From NCBI GenBank assembly GCA_035532275.1, contig DATKRG010000229.1, positions 1 through 64,000 on the forward strand: 64,000 nt of DNA, read 5' to 3'. Origin of the DNA: UBA9676 sp035532275. GTDB taxonomy: Bacteria > Actinomycetota > Actinomycetes > Streptosporangiales > Streptosporangiaceae. Below are positions 35,181-43,353 of the stretch, one piece after another. Numbering within the stretch: position 1 is the first letter of the stretch; each line of letters begins with the position of its first letter. The position numbers were made by a program, and so were the translations under genes. Below the pieces are notes generated by a model, which was not told where the DNA came from, did not search any database, and saw nothing but the letters and a program-made list of their open reading frames with translations.

Positions 35181-36128
35181 GTGACTGAGGCGACGGTCGG
35201 GTCGGCGCTGGCCGGGGACGCGCGGGCGCTGGCACGGCTGGTCTCCCTGGTCGAGAACGCGGCCGCCGGACTGCGGCCCGTCATGAAGGCACTGGCGCCG
35301 CTCACCGGCCGGGCCCGGGTGATCGGCCTGACCGGTGCCCCGGGGGTCGGCAAGTCCACGGTCACCGGGGCGCTGGTGTCCGCCTACCGGGAACGCGCGC
35401 TGCGGGTGGCCGTGCTCGCGGTCGACCCCACCTCCCCGTTCACCGGCGGGGCGCTGCTCGGCGACCGGGTGCGGATGCAGCAGCACGCCACCGACCCCGG
35501 CGTGTTCATCCGGTCGATGGCCAGCCGGGGCCATCTCGGCGGGCTGTCCGCGGCCACCCCGCAGGCGGTGCGGGTGCTCGACGCGGCCGGTTTCGACGTC
35601 GTCCTGGTCGAGACCGTCGGGGTGGGGCAGGCGGAGGTGGAGATCGCCTCCCTGGCCGACACCACGCTGGTGCTGGTCGCACCCGGCATGGGGGACTCCA
35701 TCCAGGCGGCCAAGGCCGGCATCCTGGAGGTTGCCGACATCTTCGTGGTCAATAAGAGCGACAAGCCGGGAGCCCAGGAGGCGGTCCGGGACCTGCGCAC
35801 GATGATCGCCATGGCCCAGCGGGCGCAGGGGGAGTGGAAGCCGCCGATCGTCACGACCACGGCGACGGCCGCCGAGGGCATCGCCGACCTGGTCGGCCGG
35901 CTGGACGCGCACTGGTCCTGGCTGGACGCCGCCGGTGAGCTGGAGCGCCGCCGCCGCGCCCGCGCCAGGGAGGAGGTGGCCGCTATCGCCGTCGCCGAGC
36001 TGCGCCGCCGGATGGGCGGGCTGCCAGGGGATGCCAGGCTCGATGCGCTGGCGGCCCGGGTCGCGGCCGGGGAACTCGATCCTTACTCGGCGGCGGACGA
36101 GCTGGTGGCCGCCGCGTCGGTGGGGTGA
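35181..36128 (+). CDS. meaB: MeaB-type G-protein chaperone of B12-dependent mutases
   Basis: This GTPase protects and reloads methylmalonyl-CoA mutase. The P-loop is GLTGAPGVGKST; AVDPTSPFTGGALLGDRVRM and VETVGVGQAEVEIA are the switch and Walker B elements; NKSD gives guanine specificity. Length is 315. GTG 35181 has no strong Shine-Dalgarno. The 3' end overlaps the opposing DUF2127 gene by 46 nt. Confidence 0.95.
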   Translation: MTEATVGSALAGDARALARLVSLVENAAAGLRPVMKALAPLTGRARVIGLTGAPGVGKSTVTGALVSAYRERALRVAVLAVDPTSPFTGGALLGDRVRMQQHATDPGVFIRSMASRGHLGGLSAATPQAVRVLDAAGFDVVLVETVGVGQAEVEIASLADTTLVLVAPGMGDSIQAAKAGILEVADIFVVNKSDKPGAQEAVRDLRTMIAMAQRAQGEWKPPIVTTTATAAEGIADLVGRLDAHWSWLDAAGELERRRRARAREEVAAIAVAELRRRMGGLPGDARLDALAARVAAGELDPYSAADELVAAASVG

Positions 36129-37051
36129 CCGGCCCCGCCGGGCTGGCTGTTCTCTGGCCGGCTGTCCCCGGGCTGGCTGTCCTCCGGCTGGTCTGGGGCG
36201 GGCTGGGTCTCCCCGGGCTGTTCCGCGCCGGACAGCTGCGCCCCGGCCTGGCCGGGCTCGCCCGGCTGGCCCGCCTCATGGGTGGATGAGGCCTCCTGCC
36301 CGGCCAGGGCGTCGATCTCCGCCTGCAGGATGGACGTGCTGCGCAGCCGGGCCTCGTATGCCTTCTTGCCCCCGCGCACGCCGAACAGCCGCTTGGTGAT
36401 GACCAGGTACAGGACCAGGGCCAGGTTGATCACGAAGGCCACCACCCGCAGCGCGGTGACCTTGGCCGTCAGGTCGTAGATCTCGTAGGGCAGGCCGACC
36501 GAGGTCACCACCATGGCGAAGTACTCGCCCCAGCGCTGGGCCAGCCACAGCCCGACCGCCTCGATGATCTCGATCGCCGCATACGCCGCCGCGCCGGCGG
36601 CGAGCAGGGTCAGCGTGTGCTGGTTCAGCGTGAAGGCATGCTTGATCAGGCCGAGCAGCTTGGAATGGTCGATGTTGAAGCCGACCTCCCGGAACAGCGA
36701 CCGAAACTGCGGGAGATCGCTGTTGAAGGCCTGCTCGATTGAGAGCCGGGAGGACTTGAACCGCCAGATGGCGTAGGCGAGCACGCCGAAGACCAGCGCC
36801 CGCAGGACCCGCTCGACCGCGAAGAACCGCAGGATCAGCACGCTGCGCAGTTCCTTGCCCCGGCGTACCGGGGGTGCCGCCGTCACCGGGCCGGTGAGGG
36901 CCGGCGGGCCGATGACGAATGTGCCGCAGCGCAGGCACCGCCAGGCGGTCCCCTCGCGGGTCTGCACGTTCATCCGGTCCCGCAGAGGTGGCTGGTCGGG
37001 TGCGAAGGTGACGTGACCGCTGACGCCGCAGCCGAGCTGGCTCCAGTCCAT
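36083..37051 (-). CDS. DUF2127-type membrane protein
   Basis: Function unknown. The 322-residue protein has an N-terminal part with a possible zinc pair (WRCLRCGTFV), then four hydrophobic segments (for example VLRALVFGVLAYAIW and LLAAGAAAYAAIEIIEAVGLWL). These resemble the DUF2127 family, whose members carry repeated short polar loops between helices. The C-terminal 80 residues are a low-complexity tail rich in Q, P, G, E and D (repeating QPGE-like units). It overlaps the end of meaB convergently. Start ATG 37051. Confidence 0.75.
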   Translation of the reverse strand: MDWSQLGCGVSGHVTFAPDQPPLRDRMNVQTREGTAWRCLRCGTFVIGPPALTGPVTAAPPVRRGKELRSVLILRFFAVERVLRALVFGVLAYAIWRFKSSRLSIEQAFNSDLPQFRSLFREVGFNIDHSKLLGLIKHAFTLNQHTLTLLAAGAAAYAAIEIIEAVGLWLAQRWGEYFAMVVTSVGLPYEIYDLTAKVTALRVVAFVINLALVLYLVITKRLFGVRGGKKAYEARLRSTSILQAEIDALAGQEASSTHEAGQPGEPGQAGAQLSGAEQPGETQPAPDQPEDSQPGDSRPENSQPGGAGHPTDAAATSSSAAE

Positions 37052-37123
37052 GTGCGGCAGCCTAGCGGCAAGCCCGATTCCGGTGGTACCGCGCAAACGG
37101 TCGCTGAGGGTGACAGCCCCGCC

Positions 37124-37795
37124 TCAGATGCCGACCAGGACCCCGTCCGCCAGCGTGAGCACCTCGTCACAGGCCAGGTCGAGGACACGTGAGTCGCGGC
37201 CGGTCGCCACGATCGCCGTATCGCGGGCCAGGTCGCGCACGCCGTCGGCGACGCTGGCCGCCTCCCGCGGGTTCAGGTCATCGAGCATGCCATCGAGCAG
37301 CAGCAGGTCTGGCTCGTGCACGGCGGCCGCGGCGAGCCGGGCCCGGCGCCTCACGGCCGCCGGAGCCGACCGGATCGGCACATCGGCCCAGGCGGTGAGC
37401 GCGAGCCGGTCGAGTATCGCGGCGGTGAGCACGTCCCGGTCACCCCCGGGCAGCTTGGCCAGCCGGGCGGCGTGCTCGACCAGGCCGCGGATCCGCAGAC
37501 CGGGCTGCGACCAGCCGGACCGGCGGGCCACCCCCACCTGCTGCCGCACCGCTGCCCGCCCGACCGCCGTGGTCAGGTCCTCACCTAGTACCCGCAGCTC
37601 CCCATGGGCGGGGCGGGCATGGCCGGCCAGCAGGTCGACCACCGCGGATCCGGCCGCCTGCCGCATGGTGACGATCCCGATGGCCGAGCCGCCTGTCACC
37701 GAGCCGGCCATCCGGAAGCTGGCTGCCCGCAGGACCCAGCTCCAGCCGTGCCGGACACCAACGCCGGCGGCGAGCACCGGGCATTCCACCGTCAT
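37124..37795 (-). CDS. Degenerate ABC-transporter ATPase-like protein
   Basis: The 223-residue frame follows the ABC ATPase layout but lacks its catalytic motifs. The Walker A region reads GIVTMRQAAGSAVVDLLAGH in place of GxxGxGKST. The signature region reads RSAPAAVRRRARLAAAAVHEPDLLLLDGML, so LSGGQ is lost although the preceding helix and the Walker B hydrophobics LLLLD persist. GELRVLGEDL is the usual strand after the first helix. No permease partner is adjacent. It probably does not hydrolyse ATP; a regulatory or structural role is inference. Start ATG 37795 follows GGTGATGGA. Confidence 0.65.
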   Translation of the reverse strand: MTVECPVLAAGVGVRHGWSWVLRAASFRMAGSVTGGSAIGIVTMRQAAGSAVVDLLAGHARPAHGELRVLGEDLTTAVGRAAVRQQVGVARRSGWSQPGLRIRGLVEHAARLAKLPGGDRDVLTAAILDRLALTAWADVPIRSAPAAVRRRARLAAAAVHEPDLLLLDGMLDDLNPREAASVADGVRDLARDTAIVATGRDSRVLDLACDEVLTLADGVLVGI

Positions 37796-37948
37796 TCCAT
37801 CACCGGAACGCAAACCCACCCCCGTCACTCTGGCAGCGTCCCCACCAGGAAATATAGCTCCATGATCCGGTGATGTCACGATCGGTAGCCATGGTCGGCG
37901 AGTGGCCTGGCCCGGGGCGGGCCGGCCCGGCGCCGGTAGCGTGTGCTC

Positions 37949-38560
37949 GTGGCGAAGCCTCTGGAACTGCCGTTCGACCCGATCGCGCGGGCCGCGCGGA
38001 TCTGGCAGTCGAGGTTCGGCCCGGCCGATGCGATGGCCGCGGTGACCTCGATCATGCGCGCGCAGCAGCTCCTGCTCGCCGAGCTCGACGGCCTGCTGCG
38101 GCCGCATGGGCTCACCTTCGCCCGCTACGAGGCGCTGATCCTGCTCACCTTCAGCCGCCGTGGCGCGCTGCCGCTGCGGGTGATCGGCCAGCGGCTGATG
38201 GTCCACCCGACCAGCGTCACCAACACCATCGACCGGCTGGAGGAGCAGGGCATGGTGGTCCGCCGGCCCAACCCGCGAGATGGCCGGGGCACGCTCGCCG
38301 AGATCACCCCGGCTGGCCGGGACGCTGCCCGGCGGGCGACGCAGGACCTGATGGCGGCCCGGTTCGGGATGGGCGGCTATGAGAGCGCTGAGCTGGAGCA
38401 GGTGTTCACGCTGCTGCGCGGGCTGCGGCTGGAGGCCGGCGACTTCGTGCCGGAGCCGCCCGATGGGGAGCCGTCCGGCGCGGAGCCCGCCGGCGCGGAG
38501 GCGGCCGTCTCGCCCCCGGGCCGCGGCCCGGGGCAGCTGGGGTCACCGGGGCTGGGGTGA
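37949..38560 (+). CDS. MarR-family transcriptional regulator
   Basis: The 203-residue protein has a winged helix: LTFARYEALILLTFSRRGALPLRVIGQRLMVHPTSVTNTIDRLEEQGMVVRRPNPRDGR is the DNA-binding core with its wing. The last 45 residues are a Pro/Gly/Glu-rich tail, encoded partly by the repeat at 38548. The GTG start at 37943 would add two residues. It diverges from the ABC-like gene, a possible target. The ligand is unknown. Confidence 0.9.
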   Translation: MAKPLELPFDPIARAARIWQSRFGPADAMAAVTSIMRAQQLLLAELDGLLRPHGLTFARYEALILLTFSRRGALPLRVIGQRLMVHPTSVTNTIDRLEEQGMVVRRPNPRDGRGTLAEITPAGRDAARRATQDLMAARFGMGGYESAELEQVFTLLRGLRLEAGDFVPEPPDGEPSGAEPAGAEAAVSPPGRGPGQLGSPGLG

Positions 38561-38592
38561 GCGGGGCTGGGTGAGCGGGGCTGGGGCGAGCG
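38548..38592 (+). repeat. 14-bp tandem repeat across the MarR stop codon
   Basis: Three copies of a gcggggctgggtga-like unit run from the end of the MarR gene into the gap. The first copy supplies the TGA stop. It lies between convergent genes. Confidence 0.65.
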
Positions 38593-38605
38593 GGAGAAGC
38601 CTGGC

Positions 38606-39994
38606 TCACCCGCTGCCGGGGGAGCGCTGCCAGGTGTTCCCGCCGTCCTGGGTGGACCAGACGGCGGGAACGGCCGGGTCGGCGGGGACGGCCACGCCCT
38701 GGGCGTCGGTGGTCATCCCCACGTAGGCGAAGCCCCGTGCCGGCATGGTGCCGCTGGCAGCGGTCCAGCTGGCGCCCCCGTTGGCGGAGATCTCGATGCC
38801 GTGGCTGGTGGCCAGCACGAGGGCGCCCAACGGCCCGGCCGACAGGAACGTGGCGGTCCCGGCGGCCGGGGCGGTGCCGGTGCGATGCCAGGTCTGCCCA
38901 CCGTCCTGGGAGGCATAGACGGCGCCGTGCCGGGCGCTGCGCGCTGAGGGCCCGGTGCACAGCAGATCCAGCCCGGACGCGCTGGCGGCGAGCAGTGCGC
39001 CCGTTGGCTGGCCGCCGGGCCGGGCCGGGCCGGGCAGGCATGGCGCGGCCCGCGGGTTCGCGGTGCCGGTCACCGGCTGCCACGCCGCGCCGGTCAGCGG
39101 GCCGCTGACCAGGATCCCTTTCGGTGTCAGCAGGTACCCGGCGGTCCCGGTCAGCAGCAGCGACACGGCGCTGTCGGCGCCGGGGAGGCCGAAACCCGGT
39201 GACGTGCCCGGCACCAGGGTCCAGGTGTTGCTCCCCGGGCGGCTGGAGTACACCACGTAGCCGCTGCAGTGCGCGGCGAAGTCCGGCCCGGTCCCCGTGC
39301 ACCGGGCCCACACCGAGAACACGCGGTTGCCCCGGGCCTCCAGGGCGGTCACCCGCCAGCCGGTGGTCGGGATCTGGGTCCATGTGCGGCCAGAGTCGTG
39401 GGTGGCCCACAGCTGCGGGCCGAACGCCCAGCCGTCGCTGCGGTTGAAGAAGCGCACCTGGCTCACGCCGGTGGAACCGCTGGGTCCGTGAGTCGGCGGC
39501 GGGGTGACCGAGCGCCAGGCTGAGCTCCCGGTGTCGGTGCGGCGCAGGGCGATGCACGGACGGGCGGCCGCCTGGTCGCACTGCCCGGCCGTGCCCGCCT
39601 GGCTCATCACCCAGCCGGTGGACAGGCCGACGAAGGTGACCGACAGCCGCGGGGGAGCTGCCGCCGTGACCGGGGCCGGCGGCCCGGTCGGCGTCCCGGC
39701 CGGCGACGGGGTGGACGCACTCGCGGTCGCATGGGGGGAGGAGGCCCGGGCGGGGTGTGACGCGCCTGCGGCGGTGCTCTGGTGGGGGGCTGGCAGCAGA
39801 CTGAACGCCACCCGCGGGATGACGACGGCGGCGACGGCGACGATCGCGAGCCCGCCGGCCGCGGACAGGGCCGCGCGCCGGGTGCGGCGCCTGCGCGCGT
39901 CCCGGCGGATGCGGTCGAACGTGCCCGGCGGCGGCAGCAGCGGCTGCACCGGCGAAGTCAGCCAGGAGTCGAGGTCGTCGCGGTGATCAGCCAC
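38606..39994 (-). CDS. Membrane-anchored Asp-box beta-propeller protein, putative partner of the ECF sigma factor
   Basis: The 462 residues comprise a short basic cytosolic head (about 40 residues), one membrane helix (AALSAAGGLAIVAVAAVVIP), a Ser/Thr/Pro-rich linker, and an extracellular part with sialidase/YCF48-type Asp boxes near residues 200 (HDSGRTW), 360 (SQDGGQTW), 405 (SANGGASW) and 450 (TQDGGNTW). GTG 39994 overlaps the end of the sigma gene, so the two are coupled. This is the position of an anti-sigma factor. The head, however, lacks the zinc HxxxCxxC motif of ZAS anti-sigma factors. A role as signal receptor for the sigma factor is inference from topology and coupling. Confidence 0.78.
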   Translation of the reverse strand: MADHRDDLDSWLTSPVQPLLPPPGTFDRIRRDARRRRTRRAALSAAGGLAIVAVAAVVIPRVAFSLLPAPHQSTAAGASHPARASSPHATASASTPSPAGTPTGPPAPVTAAAPPRLSVTFVGLSTGWVMSQAGTAGQCDQAAARPCIALRRTDTGSSAWRSVTPPPTHGPSGSTGVSQVRFFNRSDGWAFGPQLWATHDSGRTWTQIPTTGWRVTALEARGNRVFSVWARCTGTGPDFAAHCSGYVVYSSRPGSNTWTLVPGTSPGFGLPGADSAVSLLLTGTAGYLLTPKGILVSGPLTGAAWQPVTGTANPRAAPCLPGPARPGGQPTGALLAASASGLDLLCTGPSARSARHGAVYASQDGGQTWHRTGTAPAAGTATFLSAGPLGALVLATSHGIEISANGGASWTAASGTMPARGFAYVGMTTDAQGVAVPADPAVPAVWSTQDGGNTWQRSPGSG

Positions 39995-40481
39995 GGGTGT
40001 CCCCCAGCGCCGCCCGTAGCCGTGCCCGCGCCTGGTGCAGATCCGCCTTGATTGTCCCTTCCGGGCGGCCGAGCATCGCGGCCACGTCCCGGATCGGGAA
40101 CCCCGCGTAGTGATACAGCAGGAACGGCTGGCGCAGCCGGTCCGGCAGGGACTGGATCAGGGCGCGCACGTCCACGTCCTGGACCGGGTACAGGACCGGG
40201 TCGCCCTGGGCGACCGCGCTCACCTCGCGCAGCGCCCGGCGTTCCCGGCCGGCCCGGCGCCAGTGGTCACGGACCAGGTTCGTCGCGATCATGTAGAGGT
40301 AGCTCTGCGGGTTCTCCAGTGACGACCACCTGGCCAGCAGCCGGGTAAAGGCCTCGGCCGCGATCTCGTGCGCGGTGTCGTCGTCATCCACCAGCCGCCG
40401 CACCCAGCCCGCCAGGCGCGGGTAGCACGCGTTGAACAGCTCCTCCGCCGCTGCCCGGTCGGTGGTGCGGAATTTCTCCAC
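39987..40481 (-). CDS. ECF RNA polymerase sigma factor
   Basis: The 164-residue protein has sigma region 2 (YPRLAGWVRRLVDDDDTAHEIAAEAFTRLLARW, then SYLYMIATNLVRDHWRR) and region 4 (LPDRLRQPFLLYHYAGFPIRDVAAMLGRPEGTIKADLHQARARL). GTG 40481 follows GGGGGAA. The coupled downstream gene encodes the propeller protein that may control it. Divergent from icmA across 299 nt; whether it also acts on that promoter is unknown. Confidence 0.93.
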   Translation of the reverse strand: MEKFRTTDRAAAEELFNACYPRLAGWVRRLVDDDDTAHEIAAEAFTRLLARWSSLENPQSYLYMIATNLVRDHWRRAGRERRALREVSAVAQGDPVLYPVQDVDVRALIQSLPDRLRQPFLLYHYAGFPIRDVAAMLGRPEGTIKADLHQARARLRAALGDTRG

Positions 40482-40704
40482 AACGTTCCCCCGGGTGGCG
40501 GTCCCCGCCGGTGCGCTCCACGATCCCAGCAGGGTCACGACGCCGCCCGCGGCCGGGACGATGGCTGTGTCGGTGGATGGGGATTGCACAGGTTTACCAC
40601 ACCTCCTGCCCGGGCCGCTGCGTTGCCGGGGCATGCCCCTGTGCTGTCCCGGCACTACCTGAGACGGCCGGGAACCGCTCCTGGTTGCGGCGACCTGGCC
40701 CGGC

Positions 40705-40742
40705 TAGACTGAGGCCCGCAGGATAGTAGGACGTCCTACTAT
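40705..40742 (+). promoter_or_regulatory. Perfect 20-bp palindromic operator with promoter-like box upstream of icmA
   Basis: Bases 40723-40742 (ATAGTAGGAC and its exact inverse) form a 20-bp dyad without spacer, AT-rich at its ends. It lies 38 nt before the icmA ATG. A TANNNT -10-like TAGACT at 40705-40710 would start transcription just before the dyad, placing a repressor there in the path of polymerase. No convincing -35. The dyad suggests a dimeric repressor such as a TetR-type protein, which is not encoded in this window. Confidence 0.65.
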
Positions 40743-40780
40743 TTTTCCCTGCTCGTGTGCCGTGCTCGGGAGGGATCTCC

Positions 40781-42451
40781 ATGGCTGACGAGGCCGGGGC
40801 TGGCCGGGAGCGCTGGCAGCGCCGCTACGACCAGGCGCGCATCCGCGACGCGGATTTCACCACCCTGTCCGGGGTGGAGGTGGATCCGGTCTACGGGCCG
40901 CCGCCCGGGACGGTGGTGCCGGGGTTCGAGCGGATCGGCTGGCCGGGGGAGTACCCGTTCACCCGCGGCCTGTACCCGGCCGGCTACCGCGGCCGCGCCT
41001 GGACGATCCGCCAGTTCTCCGGGTTCGGCAACGCGCGCCAGACCAATGAGCGCTACAAGATGCTGCTGAACGCCGGCGGTGCCGGGCTCTCGGTCGCGTT
41101 CGATATGCCCACGCTGATGGGACGGGACTCCGACGACCCGCGCGCGGCAGGCGAAGTCGGTCATTGCGGGGTGGCCATCGACTCGGCGGCGGACATGGAC
41201 GTGCTCTTCGCTGGCATCCCGCTGGCGAAGGTCACCACCTCGATGACGATCAGCGGGCCGGCCGTCCCGGTGTTCTGCATGTATCTGGCCGCCGCGAAGC
41301 GCCAGGGCGCCGACCCCGGCGCGCTGGACGGCACCTTGCAGACCGACATCTTCAAGGAGTACATCGCCCAGAAGGAATGGCTCTTCCCGCCGCAGCCGCA
41401 CCTGCGGCTGATCGGCGACCTGATGGAGTACTGCGCCGAGCGGATCCCTGCCTACAAGCCGCTGTCGGTCTCCGGCTATCACATCAGGGAGGCTGGCTCC
41501 ACCGCCGGCCAGGAACTCGCGTTCACGCTCGCTGACGGGTTCGGCTACGTGGAACTCGGCCAGTCCCGCGGGCTGGACGTGGACACCTTCGCCCCGGGCC
41601 TGTCCTTCTTCTTCGATGCCCACATCGACTTCTTCGAGGAGATCGCCAAGTTCCGTGCCGCCCGCCGGATCTGGGCGCGCTGGCTGCGCGACGTCTACGG
41701 CGCGCGTACCGCCCGCGCGCAGTGGCTGCGTTTTCACACCCAGACCGCCGGGGTGTCGCTGACCGCGCAGCAGCCCGACAACAACGTGGTGCGGACGGCG
41801 ATCGAGGCGCTCGCGGCGGTGCTGGGCGGGACCAACTCACTGCATACCAACGCCCTCGACGAGGTGCTGGCGTTGCCGAGCGAGCGGGCAGCCGAGATCG
41901 CGCTGCGGACCCAGCAAGTGATCATGGAAGAGACCGGCGTGATGAACGTGGCCGACCCGCTCGGCGGCTCCTGGTACCTGGAGGAACTCACCGACCGGCT
42001 GGAAGCGGAGGCGGAGGAGACCTTCAGCCGGATCCGCGCGATGAGCCCGGACGGGACGATGACGGGCGGGATCCTGCGCGGGATCGAGGACGGCTGGTTC
42101 TCCGCGGAGATCGCCGAGGCTTCCTTCGCCTATCACCAGAAGCTGGAGAAGGGTGAGAAGAAGGTGGTCGGCGTGAACTGCTACCAGGGCACGGCAGGCC
42201 AGCCGGTGGAGATCCTGCGGGTCAGCCACCAGGTGGAACGGGACCAGGTGGCCGAGCTTGCCCGGCGCCGGGCCGGGCGCGACCAGGCTGCGGTGGAGGA
42301 GGCGCTGGCGGCGATGCTCGCCGCCGCCAGGTCGGGGCGCAACACGATCCCGCCGATGCTGGCGGCCGCCGAGGCGGAGGCGACCCTGGGGGAGATCTGC
42401 GGTGCGCTGCGGGAGGAGTGGGGCACCTACATCGAGGCCCCTGCCTTCTGA
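40781..42451 (+). CDS. icmA: Isobutyryl-CoA mutase large subunit
   Basis: It interconverts isobutyryl-CoA and n-butyryl-CoA with coenzyme B12. The 556-residue protein is the substrate-binding subunit only; the C-terminal cobalamin domain (DxHxxG) is absent, so a separate small subunit is needed and none is in the window. Two residues decide the substrate: F79 in WTIRQFSGFG and Q197 in FKEYIAQKEWL match IcmA (F80, Q198), whereas methylmalonyl-CoA mutase has Tyr89 and Arg207. I therefore reject the methylmalonyl assignment. ATG 40781 follows GGGAGGGA. In Streptomyces coelicolor icmA lies in the same broad neighbourhood. Confidence 0.92.
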   Translation: MADEAGAGRERWQRRYDQARIRDADFTTLSGVEVDPVYGPPPGTVVPGFERIGWPGEYPFTRGLYPAGYRGRAWTIRQFSGFGNARQTNERYKMLLNAGGAGLSVAFDMPTLMGRDSDDPRAAGEVGHCGVAIDSAADMDVLFAGIPLAKVTTSMTISGPAVPVFCMYLAAAKRQGADPGALDGTLQTDIFKEYIAQKEWLFPPQPHLRLIGDLMEYCAERIPAYKPLSVSGYHIREAGSTAGQELAFTLADGFGYVELGQSRGLDVDTFAPGLSFFFDAHIDFFEEIAKFRAARRIWARWLRDVYGARTARAQWLRFHTQTAGVSLTAQQPDNNVVRTAIEALAAVLGGTNSLHTNALDEVLALPSERAAEIALRTQQVIMEETGVMNVADPLGGSWYLEELTDRLEAEAEETFSRIRAMSPDGTMTGGILRGIEDGWFSAEIAEASFAYHQKLEKGEKKVVGVNCYQGTAGQPVEILRVSHQVERDQVAELARRRAGRDQAAVEEALAAMLAAARSGRNTIPPMLAAAEAEATLGEICGALREEWGTYIEAPAF

Positions 42452-42495
42452 TCAGCGCGTCTGCCGCCCCTGGCAAGACCTGGCGGGCTGGCCGG

Positions 42496-42888
42496 TCAGG
42501 CGGGGCTGGCCGTGGGGAGGCCGGCCTGCTCGGCGGCCGCCAGCAGCCGCTTGTCGTAGGCGACGAACGCTTCCAGATCGCGTCGCACCGACAGGGCTGA
42601 GGCCACATGGATCGCGTCGACGGAACGCAGGGACGAGGGCGGGAGCGTGGCGGCCAGGTCGAGCACATCCGTGCTGAGAGCCACCTTCTCCACACCTCTG
42701 ACCTGGCGGTAGCTTCGCGGCAGGGCACTGGGGTCGGCCCGCCACACGGCCCTCGGCACCTCGGTGCGGTGAATGATGCTGGACACCATGGCCAGATCCG
42801 CGCGCTCGGCGAGCCAGCTGGCCAGGGCTGGCGTCTCCGGTTCGGTGAGAATGAGCTTCACCAGCGCCGACGAGTCGAGGTAGATCAA
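42496..42888 (-). CDS. vapC: VapC-type PIN-domain ribonuclease toxin
   Basis: The 130-residue PIN domain has the acidic residues D5 (IYLDSSALVKL), E44-like in HRTEVPRAVW, D in SVDAIHVASAL and D in FVAYDKRLL, a complete metal site. VapC toxins cut specific RNAs, often tRNA, when freed from antitoxin. The start overlaps the stop of the antitoxin gene by 4 nt, the standard order. Confidence 0.92.
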   Translation of the reverse strand: MIYLDSSALVKLILTEPETPALASWLAERADLAMVSSIIHRTEVPRAVWRADPSALPRSYRQVRGVEKVALSTDVLDLAATLPPSSLRSVDAIHVASALSVRRDLEAFVAYDKRLLAAAEQAGLPTASPA

Positions 42889-43232
42889 TACCGCTCCTCC
42901 TCACGCATCTGCAGCAGGATCTCGCTGGCGGTGGGCTGGCCTGGTGGGACTGGCGGCGCGGGCTCGATCTCCAGCAGATTCCCCGGCTCCTCGGCCGGCA
43001 GGATGACGCCCGCCGCGATGAGCCGCTCCAGCGGGCTCTCGGGTTCCTGCGCGGGCACGATCCGGGCGACCAGGCGGCCCCGGTTGGTGATGTCCACCGT
43101 GTATCCCTTCTCGGCCAGGTCCACGTAGACGCTGGCGTGCTGCCGGAGCTCGCGGATGCCGATCCGGCGGGCGGGGTGCTGGAGCCTGCCACCCGGCCGT
43201 GAGCGTGGCGCGGCGTCACGTGTATCACCCAT
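42885..43232 (-). CDS. vapB: VapB/Phd-type antitoxin
   Basis: About 115 residues. The Phd/YefM-like DNA-binding start is IGIRELRQHASVYVDLAEKGYTVDITNRGRLVARIVP; the acidic, Pro-rich C-terminus ending in MREEERY should wrap the toxin. ATG 43232 is used; ATG 43250 would add six residues but falls inside the dyad. Coupled to vapC. Confidence 0.88.
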   Translation of the reverse strand: MGDTRDAAPRSRPGGRLQHPARRIGIRELRQHASVYVDLAEKGYTVDITNRGRLVARIVPAQEPESPLERLIAAGVILPAEEPGNLLEIEPAPPVPPGQPTASEILLQMREEERY

Positions 43233-43241
43233 GGGACTACA

Positions 43242-43260
43242 GTAGCACATAGTATGCTAC
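43242..43260 (-). promoter_or_regulatory. vapBC operator/promoter
   Basis: GTAGCA (43242-43247) and TGCTAC (43255-43260) form an inverted repeat with a 7-nt spacer. On the minus strand the centre reads TACTAT, a good actinobacterial -10. Antitoxin binding here would block its own promoter, as is common for toxin-antitoxin operons. Confidence 0.6.
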
Positions 43261-43353
43261 ATGTGACGGGGCGGGCCAGGGCCGGCCTGCCGCCCACGCC
43301 GCTGTGCCCGGCTGGGCGGTCTAGTCACGGCCAGAATGCGGCAGGATGGAGCT

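Noticed and set aside
40781..42451. Methylmalonyl-CoA mutase assignment
   Set aside because: Residues F79 and Q197 match isobutyryl-CoA mutase, not the Tyr/Arg pair of methylmalonyl-CoA mutase.
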